The position numbers and the translations under genes are program-made. Positions 53,776 through 59,356 of a stretch of 59,356 nucleotides of DNA are shown in pieces. Position 1 is the stretch's first letter. Each line of letters starts with the position of its first letter. Under the pieces are notes generated by a model, which was not told the DNA's origin, did not search any database, and saw nothing but the letters and a program-made list of their open reading frames with translations. The DNA is from Peribacillus loiseleuriae (GTDB lineage: Bacteria > Bacillota > Bacilli > Bacillales > DSM-1321): positions 1-59,356 of the forward strand of contig NZ_LFZW01000003.1 in the NCBI RefSeq assembly GCF_001183985.1, given 5' to 3'.

Positions 53776-55674
53776 ATGAATGAAAATACTTTTGAAAAAT
53801 TACAATACAACGAACTAAAAAAAATCGTAAAATCTTATTGCGTTAGTGGACTAGGCAAACAACTAATTGATAAATTAATTCCTAGTTCTAACTTAAAAAT
53901 AGTCAAACATCGATTAACTGAAACATCTGAAGCACGTGCCATCCTTGACGCAGGAGAAAACCCGCCTTTTACAGGTGTTTCCAACATTGAACATATTATT
54001 GCTAAATTAGAAAAAGGCATAATTTTAGACCCATCGGAGTTCGTAAGTATTTCCGACTTTTTAAGAGGCAGCCGAAAAATAAAAATTTTCATGTCCAACA
54101 AAGAATTTTCTGCACCAACATTAGCGTCCTATGCTAATTCCATGACAGAATTCATGGAGGTAGAAGAGGAAATTAATTTTTCTATTAAAAATAATCAAGT
54201 TGACTCGTCCGCCAACAAAGAACTCAAACGTGTTCGTTACCATATTCAAACAACTGAACAAAAAATAAAAGAACGATTAAATAAATTTTTAAACAGCAGC
54301 GTAAATAGAAACTATATTCAGGAATTCATAATTAGTATCAAAGATGACCGTTATACAATACCTATAAAAGCATCATACAAAAATCAAGTACAGGGGACCG
54401 TAATTGAAATATCCTCTAAAGGTTCAACAGTCTTTATGGAACCTAATGTGGTAGGGAAATTAAGTGTTGAATTAGCAATATTAAAATCCGAAGAGGCAAT
54501 GTTGGAATATCAAATACTAGCTACTTTAACAGGGCTAGTGGCAGAAAATCTCCAACCTATTAAAATCAATATCGAGCTTATATCCCAGTACGATATGATT
54601 TTTGCTAAAGCTAAATATAGCAGACATGTGGATGGAATTGAGCCAAAAATAAATGATTATGGAAATATTAAATTAATAAATTGCAAGCATCCATTATTAT
54701 CAGGTCATGTTGTTCCAATTCAATTTCAGATTGGAAGTAGTTATCGTAGTTTAATAATAACGGGTCCTAATGCTGGGGGAAAAACAATTGTGCTGAAGAC
54801 AATTGGTCTTATTACTTTGGCAACTATGTCCGGTTTTCATATTACAGCATCCAAAGAAACCGAAATTGCAGTATTTGACCACATTTTTGTAGATATTGGT
54901 GACAATCAGAGTTTAGAAAATGCACTTAGCACGTTCTCTTCTCACATGAAGAACTTATCAGAGATACTTCGATCAGTAAACAACAATACCCTGTTACTAT
55001 TTGATGAGATTGGCAGTGGGACAGAACCAAATGAAGGAGCAGCGTTAGCAATCTCCCTCTTAGAAGAGTTTTATCTTAAAGGATGTATTACCGTTGCCAC
55101 AACGCATTATGGAGAAATAAAACGCTTTTCCGAAATGCATAGTGACTTTATGAACGCTGCAATGCAATTTAATAATGAAACATTAGAACCTTTATATAAA
55201 CTTCTTATAGGGAAATCTGGAGACAGTAACGCCTTATGGATCTCTCGGAAAATGAATGTGCCGGAAAATGTTCTAAAAAAAGCCGAAGATTATATGAAAA
55301 GTAAAGAATATCGCTTAGAACGACTAAATCAAAGCAAAATCAGAAAACCAGAAGTAATTGTTGAAAAAGCAGAGAATAATATCGAATATAAAAAAGGAGA
55401 CCGTGTAAAACTGCTTGACCAAGACGACTTTGGAATAGTGTACAAAGAAAAAGACAAATATTATAACGTTACTGTATTTTATCAAAATCAATTTATTGAG
55501 GTAAACGAAAAACGGTTGGCTCTAGAGTTAAAAGCTGTAGAGTTATATCCAGAAGGCTATGACTTAGACACTTTATTCATTGATTATACAAGCAGAAAAC
55601 TAAATCATGATATTGAACGAGGCTCGAAAAAAGCACTTCGTAAAATCCATAAAGAAATACGAAAAAATAAGTAA
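53776..55674 (+). CDS. MutS2-family ATPase lacking the Smr domain
   Basis: A 632-aa protein. The N-terminal MutS2 clamp/core (EKLQYNELKKIVKSYCVSGLGK) is followed by Walker A GPNAGGKT (330-337), Walker B LLLFDEIGSGTEPNEG (about 406-421) and ATTHYGEIK. The C-terminus has a small KOW-like domain (YKKGDRVKLLDQDDFGIVYKE) but stops there. Standard MutS2 has about 780 residues and ends with an Smr nuclease domain, which is missing. B. subtilis MutS2 is known to rescue collided ribosomes. The leader peptide and attenuator upstream suggest induction when ribosomes stall. It is cargo near the right outer transposon end. Resistance or ribosome rescue is an inference. Confidence 0.88.
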   Translation: MNENTFEKLQYNELKKIVKSYCVSGLGKQLIDKLIPSSNLKIVKHRLTETSEARAILDAGENPPFTGVSNIEHIIAKLEKGIILDPSEFVSISDFLRGSRKIKIFMSNKEFSAPTLASYANSMTEFMEVEEEINFSIKNNQVDSSANKELKRVRYHIQTTEQKIKERLNKFLNSSVNRNYIQEFIISIKDDRYTIPIKASYKNQVQGTVIEISSKGSTVFMEPNVVGKLSVELAILKSEEAMLEYQILATLTGLVAENLQPIKINIELISQYDMIFAKAKYSRHVDGIEPKINDYGNIKLINCKHPLLSGHVVPIQFQIGSSYRSLIITGPNAGGKTIVLKTIGLITLATMSGFHITASKETEIAVFDHIFVDIGDNQSLENALSTFSSHMKNLSEILRSVNNNTLLLFDEIGSGTEPNEGAALAISLLEEFYLKGCITVATTHYGEIKRFSEMHSDFMNAAMQFNNETLEPLYKLLIGKSGDSNALWISRKMNVPENVLKKAEDYMKSKEYRLERLNQSKIRKPEVIVEKAENNIEYKKGDRVKLLDQDDFGIVYKEKDKYYNVTVFYQNQFIEVNEKRLALELKAVELYPEGYDLDTLFIDYTSRKLNHDIERGSKKALRKIHKEIRKNK

Positions 55675-55772
55675 GTGGAAAAGGGAACATCAATCGTTTG
55701 TCTAAGTACATTCCTACACAAACTCACTAATTAAATTGTTTGATCAATGTAAATTACCATATAGTAATGAAG

Positions 55773-55812
55773 AAACCCAGCTAATCTGCTTATGTGAAGG
55801 TAGCTGGGTTTT
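55773..55812 (+). terminator. Terminator after the mutS2-like gene
   Basis: AAACCCAGCTA pairs with TAGCTGGGTTTT. Confidence 0.85.
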
Positions 55813-55822
55813 AAAATTGTAG

Positions 55823-55870
55823 GTGCAAAATAACACTTAAAAAAAGCGCAAGTTACCTCCTAAAGTGACA
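55823..55870 (-). repeat. Outer Tn552-type terminal repeat, right
   Basis: Reverse complement begins TGTCACTTTAGGAGGTAACT and matches 38679-38726 at 41 of 48 bases. Confidence 0.75.
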
Positions 55871-56026
55871 TTGTTTTTTGATAAAGTAATTATTAGTACG
55901 GTAAACGTGCGTTTATGGTGCTGTTTTTAATTAAGCAATTATGAAATATTCATTTTTATCCTAAAAATTGAAACGAAATGGCTTGGGCGTCAGTCTAACT
56001 TTTGTCTGATAGAAAGGAGTAAAGAT

Positions 56027-56173
56027 ATGTTCCATAATAGAAATAGAATAGGGGTATGGGCTCCCGTCTTGAAAATGCGGATTTACAACGTTAAGCACAT
56101 TTTCAAGACACTACCCTCTGTATATCTTTGGCTCATTAAGTTTAACTATAGCATTGAACGCGGCTCTAAATAA
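56027..56173 (+). CDS. Short ORF with strong RBS, possibly interrupted gene
   Basis: 48 codons from ATG 56027 with GAAAGGAG. The product (MFHNRNRIGVWAPVLKMRIY and on) has no recognised family. The left inverted repeat of the M20 cassette starts within it, so codons after about 8 may be junction sequence. It is probably a gene start cut by the insertion. Confidence 0.35.
   Translation: MFHNRNRIGVWAPVLKMRIYNVKHIFKTLPSVYLWLIKFNYSIERGSK
56050..56096 (+). repeat. Inverted repeat left of the M20 gene
   Basis: The core 56071-56096 matches the reverse complement of 57679-57704 at 25 of 26 bases (core AAAATGCGGATTTACAACG). Weaker homology extends outward through AGGGGT...TCCCG. Confidence 0.85.
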
Positions 56174-56285
56174 CACGTATCAAATGTTTCTCCACTTTTA
56201 AACCCAGAAATATGATCTAGGAACAGCGCATAGAATAGTATAGAAATACTGCGGCTAATGCTGGACATGGAGGGGATATATTTAT

Positions 56286-57566
56286 ATGAGTACCAGAATG
56301 ATCCGGCAGCTGATAAGGTCAAGGCAACAGGAATTAGTCGAACTTGCTGCTTCATTTATTCGAATCCCATCTGAAAATCCATCGCCCAAGTTTAAGAAGC
56401 GGTCAGCAGAAATGGGACGCCATATTAGCCGATACCTAGCAGCAAAAGGGTTCTTGATTACCGAGCACCACCGTAGCGAAAATGCGCTGGTTACCATGGT
56501 CTGTGATGCTCCCTTAACCAGGGTACCTGGTTCACGGCTCCTATTTTGCGGACATACAGATGTCGTACCTGCAGGCGATCGTTCACATTGGACCTTCGAT
56601 CCTTTCTCAGGAGAAGTCAGAGCAGATATGCTTTTGGTTCGGGGAGCCTCCGATATGAAAGGAGGCTTGGCATCACTGATTTTTGTGGCTGGACTACTTC
56701 AGGAGTTCGCCTCCACTCTTAATTTGAAAGGTAGCCTAGGAGTTATTGCCTCCCCGGATGAAGAGACTGGCGGCATTGAGGTGGCCTCGCTCCTGGATCA
56801 AGGATTGATTAAGGGTGATGCTTGTCTGATTGGTGAACCAACGTACCCCCACCATCCGAATGCCGGTGAAAAGGCCGAGGCATGGATGCAGGTGAACATA
56901 CCAGGTCAGACCGGGCATGGCAGCCAACAACCGCTTTCTGGAATCTCCGCCGTACGAAGAGGGGCAGCCGCGGTCGAAGCACTAACCAAGCTATGGGAGC
57001 TCAAGGCAACGCCTCCGGCAGAGCTTGGTCAACTTTTGTACAATACTGAGTGGTTCCTATCTCAGCGTCTAGGAAATCCCTTACTGTCACAATTACTTTA
57101 TCGTCCCTCTTACAATCCAGGTGTAATCCAAGGCGGAACAAATGTGAACGTCGTCGCAGACAAGTGCATCATTAAAGTGGATACCCGGGTTCCATTCGGT
57201 ATGAAGCCCGAGTTTGTACTTGATGTCGCTAGGAATCTTGTCAGTGCTGTAGCGCCAGGTGCGGTTGTAGAGCCAATGGTACCCTATACTAACCCGAACT
57301 GGACCTTAGAGAATCGTCCAATTGTGCGGGCCATAGAACTAGGAATCCAGCGTGTCCTCGGAATGGAGGAACCCGTCTTCAGCGTCCTCTTGCTTGGTTC
57401 AAGTGATGCCAGTCACTTCCGGCGCCATGGCATTGATACCGTCCTTTATGGTCCTGGGCTGCAACACACTATCCATGGGTACGATGAGCAGGTTTCAGTA
57501 GAGAGCTTAATAGAATCTGCCGAGATATATGCTGAGACGGCAGTCAAGTATCTTAGGTCATTTTAA
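56286..57566 (+). CDS. M20-family metallopeptidase (ArgE/DapE-like deacylase)
   Basis: A 426-aa protein with an ATGGAGGGG-type RBS. Metal-ligand motifs are CGHTDVVPAGD (His about 92), GASDMKGG (Asp about 122), SPDEETGG (catalytic and bridging Glu) and HTIHGYDEQV (C-terminal His). The dimerisation domain carries GQTGHGSQ. It should hydrolyse an N-acyl amino acid or a similar amide. GC content is clearly higher than the neighbours and the gene is flanked by inverted repeats, so it looks like a recently acquired cassette. The exact substrate cannot be called. Confidence 0.9.
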   Translation: MSTRMIRQLIRSRQQELVELAASFIRIPSENPSPKFKKRSAEMGRHISRYLAAKGFLITEHHRSENALVTMVCDAPLTRVPGSRLLFCGHTDVVPAGDRSHWTFDPFSGEVRADMLLVRGASDMKGGLASLIFVAGLLQEFASTLNLKGSLGVIASPDEETGGIEVASLLDQGLIKGDACLIGEPTYPHHPNAGEKAEAWMQVNIPGQTGHGSQQPLSGISAVRRGAAAVEALTKLWELKATPPAELGQLLYNTEWFLSQRLGNPLLSQLLYRPSYNPGVIQGGTNVNVVADKCIIKVDTRVPFGMKPEFVLDVARNLVSAVAPGAVVEPMVPYTNPNWTLENRPIVRAIELGIQRVLGMEEPVFSVLLLGSSDASHFRRHGIDTVLYGPGLQHTIHGYDEQVSVESLIESAEIYAETAVKYLRSF

Positions 57567-58030
57567 ATCTATTTTCACTAAAACTTTATGTAGGGGTAAC
57601 TTCAGAACCTTTTTCTATGTCGAATTTTGCTTAACGTATGTTTTGCGCGAAATGTTGGTGCTGCCCCCGTTACAAATAGCTTATCGTTGTAAATCCGCAT
57701 TTTCGGGACTCCACCCCTTAAAAATTTATCGCTGGTATATCTTCCTTTGAGCAATAAACAAAATCAGGGTTTCCACTGCTTAAGATGAGAAAGAGCATAA
57801 GGGATAACTGACCCCACTTTCAGTGTAGTACTAGGCAAAGCCTAGTGTTTTCATGGGGACAATAATTTTAATTTTAGGAACGCTAAAGTGACAGTCAAAA
57901 TAATGTAAAGTCACTCTAGGGTGACCCCTTTTAAAAATAAAAGGCTATGTTAAAGTTATTGGTTGATTTTGAATAAAACGTCCTCTTTTGTAGTATCCTG
58001 ACTGTATACATTACAAAAGGGGCAATTCAA
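57567..58030. other. Spacer between the M20 gene and the IS
   Basis: It contains the right inverted repeat of the M20 cassette and a hairpin ACTAGGC AAA GCCTAGT followed by GTTTTC (about 57828-57850). A possible IS1595-type left end GGCTATGTTAAAGTTATTGG starts at 57943. Confidence 0.55.
57679..57722 (-). repeat. Inverted repeat right of the M20 gene
   Basis: Partner of 56050-56096. The reverse complement reads AAGGGGTGGAGTCCCGAAAA and then the shared core. Confidence 0.85.
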
Positions 58031-59053
58031 ATGACTTTAACGAACATAATAGCTAATATTTCTTCTTTAAATGATAAAGACAAAGAATACATTTTAGATT
58101 ATCTAACTCGCCATTTCTCGCCTTCATCCTCACAACAAGGAGCTTTAATCGGTGAATTGAGGGAGAGAAAGTTTTCTCATGGTTTTCATTGTCGGCATTG
58201 TGGAAGTACATCAGTGGTTCGTTACGGGAAGCGAGATGGTCGCCAACGTTATAAGTGCAAAGATTGTCATAAATTAAGCAGTGATTTGACTAATTCCCCT
58301 ATGTATCGTTCGAAAAAGGCAGACAAATGGATTCCATTTATTGAGTGTATGTTGAATGGTCTATCACTTCGTGAAACAGCTTCACAAATTGGCATTACTC
58401 ACGTAACCGCTTTTTACTGGAGGCATAAAGTGCTGTCTGCTCTCACAAAAGAAAGCATCGGTATATTTGAAGGACTCGTAGAAGTAGATGAAACATACTT
58501 CTTAGAAAGCCATAAAGGACGTAGAGTTATTCCGAATCGCAAACCAAGAAAACGTGGCGGTTCTGCTTCCAAAAGAGGTATTTCCAATGAACAAGTCTGT
58601 GTATTAGTAGCTAGAGACCGAAACAAAACAACCCTTTCAAAACGGGTAGGTTCAGGTAGGATTCTAATGGAACAAATTGATAACACCCTTACATCGCATT
58701 TTAAGAATGATACGGTGCTTATTTCCGATGCTCACAATTCTTACAAATCTTACACATCTACTAACGATGTGGAGCACATCATCATAAACGGAAGTAAGAA
58801 AGAATATGTAAAGAAAGGCATCTACCACCTCAATAATATTAATAGTTACCATTCCCGTTTAAAGAAATGGATAAGTCGTTTTAATGGTGTTTCTACGAAG
58901 TATTTACAACTTTATTTAGTTTGGTTTCAATTCCTAGACAATAGAAAAATGGAAAGCGATTTGAGTAAGAAAAAGCAAATGCTTATCTTGGCAAGTGTTC
59001 ATGGAACATGGGAAACCGCAGACAAGTTAAGGCTGAGAGACTATGCATTCTAA
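57943..59053 (+). mobile_element. IS1595-family insertion sequence (right end not identified)
   Basis: The left end candidate GGCTATGTTAAAG fits the GGC-start ends of ISXO2/IS1595 elements. A matching right end was not found before the window edge (the nearest weak match lies about 59096-59120), so the true boundary is uncertain. Confidence 0.5.
58031..59053 (+). CDS. IS1595-family (ISXO2-like) transposase
   Basis: A 340-aa protein with an N-terminal zinc ribbon (CRHCGSTSVVRYGKRDGRQRYKCKDC, presented here by its CxxC pairs at about 55-58 and 79-82), a helical region, and a DDE_Tnp_IS1595 core: VEVDETYF (first Asp), LISDAHNSYK (second Asp) and the YHSRLKKWISRFNGVSTKYL segment with an Asn/His-rich third motif. 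The frame is intact. This family usually has one ORF, as here. Confidence 0.9.
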   Translation: MTLTNIIANISSLNDKDKEYILDYLTRHFSPSSSQQGALIGELRERKFSHGFHCRHCGSTSVVRYGKRDGRQRYKCKDCHKLSSDLTNSPMYRSKKADKWIPFIECMLNGLSLRETASQIGITHVTAFYWRHKVLSALTKESIGIFEGLVEVDETYFLESHKGRRVIPNRKPRKRGGSASKRGISNEQVCVLVARDRNKTTLSKRVGSGRILMEQIDNTLTSHFKNDTVLISDAHNSYKSYTSTNDVEHIIINGSKKEYVKKGIYHLNNINSYHSRLKKWISRFNGVSTKYLQLYLVWFQFLDNRKMESDLSKKKQMLILASVHGTWETADKLRLRDYAF

Positions 59054-59155
59054 ATAAAAAGTGCACATAAAAATGAGCAAGGAAAATGTATCTCCAAGCC
59101 CATTGCATTTTAATGTCCACTTTTTACTAAAGTACCCGTTAATTGAGCACTTTAT

Positions 59156-59326
59156 CTATACTTTTTCAGACTTATCCTTTAGAAATAATCCGATTAACGT
59201 AACTACAAATCCACCAGTTACAATAAAGAACTCTTTATCACCACGCAATATTCCACCATATTCTTGTATCCAGAAACCTAAAATCATTATTGCAATGCCA
59301 AGTAACATTATTTTAGTAGAACGCAT
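59156..59326 (-). CDS. Small two-helix membrane protein
   Basis: A 56-aa protein with a GAGGGAG RBS nine bases from ATG 59326. Two hydrophobic helices (IMLLGIAIMILGFWI and FFIVTGGFVVTLIGLFL) enclose a short loop (QEYGGILRGDKE), followed by a charged end DKSEKV. It resembles common small Bacillus membrane proteins of unknown role. Not in any operon visible here. Confidence 0.65.
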   Translation of the reverse strand: MRSTKIMLLGIAIMILGFWIQEYGGILRGDKEFFIVTGGFVVTLIGLFLKDKSEKV

Positions 59327-59356
59327 TATTCTCCCTCTTTTCTTATTGAACTAACC

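Larger units (their letters stand above)
38679..55870. mobile_element. Putative outer Tn552-type composite element (17.2 kb)
   Basis: It is bounded by the 85% identical inverted ends at 38679-38726 and 55823-55870. It has no intact transposition genes of its own outside the inner transposon. It carries the inner transposon plus the DUF378, TetR/MMPL, DUF3243, CMD and MutS2-like genes. No target-site duplication is visible, so pairing of these two ends is an inference. Confidence 0.5.

Noticed and set aside
53543..53779. Plus-strand ORF of 78 codons overlapping the mutS2-like start
   Set aside because: It passes through the attenuator hairpin and lacks a convincing RBS. A shorter frame inside it (ATG 53601) could be a leader, but nothing supports it.
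56140..56173. Similarity of the short ORF end (SIERGSK) to the MutS2-like C-terminus (DIERGSKK)
   Set aside because: The match covers only about 20 bases; no flanking similarity was seen, so a duplicated gene end cannot be claimed.

Overview
The window looks like part of a large conjugative plasmid from a low-GC Gram-positive Bacillaceae host (Bacillus, Priestia or Peribacillus type). Supporting signs are AGGAGG-type ribosome binding sites, frequent TTG/GTG starts, a Tn916/ICEBs1/pCW3-like type IV secretion operon, a ParMR segregation pair, DUF3967, DUF3243 and DUF378 proteins, and Tn552-family transposition genes. No rRNA, tRNA or CRISPR array was seen.

Layout. 1-1667: the 3' end of a group II intron, then three dif-like Xer sites (129-156, 845-872, 1640-1667) in one orientation that bracket two single-gene modules. 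1868-5580: an exported protein, then a minus-strand operon (FtsK-like ATPase, replication-relaxation protein, two small membrane proteins) controlled from a divergent XRE gene. 5600-9900: accessory lipoproteins, an SLH protein, a DUF3967 regulator and relics of a nuclease and a resolvase. 9896-12880: a MerR-like plasmid protein, parR, parM and a candidate parC centromere. 12939-17439: the replicon, with two divergent replication genes around a 1.1-kb iteron origin. 17950-18330: very strong nested palindromes and operator-like repeats in front of the transfer operon. 18622-30414: the transfer operon (replication-relaxation, VirD4-type coupling ATPase, TcpC/VirB8, small membrane protein, TcpE, VirB4, lipoprotein, VirB6, CwlT hydrolase, two further genes). 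30843-38417: a membrane protein, asparagine synthetase, and an envelope two-component operon sharing an operator with it. 38679-55870: a composite region bounded by diverged Tn552-type ends. It contains an intact 8.8-kb Tn552-like transposon (38971-47736) carrying a LytTR two-component system and an ABC exporter, followed by DUF378, TetR/MMPL, DUF3243, CMD and a MutS2-like gene with an attenuation-type leader. 56050-59356: a GC-richer M20 peptidase gene flanked by inverted repeats, then an IS1595-family transposase and a small membrane protein.

How the parts work together. Replication (iterons plus two Rep proteins), segregation (ParMRC) and conjugation form the plasmid backbone. Cargo sits in discrete mobile units: Xer modules at the left, Tn552-type transposons and an IR-flanked cassette at the right. 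The most interesting points are the Xer (pdif-like) modules in a Firmicute plasmid, the transposon-borne Smr-less MutS2 with a leader peptide and terminator that suggest translation-coupled induction, the nested Tn552-type ends, the shared TGTAAC-N5-TGTAAC operator, and the palindromic block before the transfer operon. All assignments come from reading the sequence; no database search was possible.
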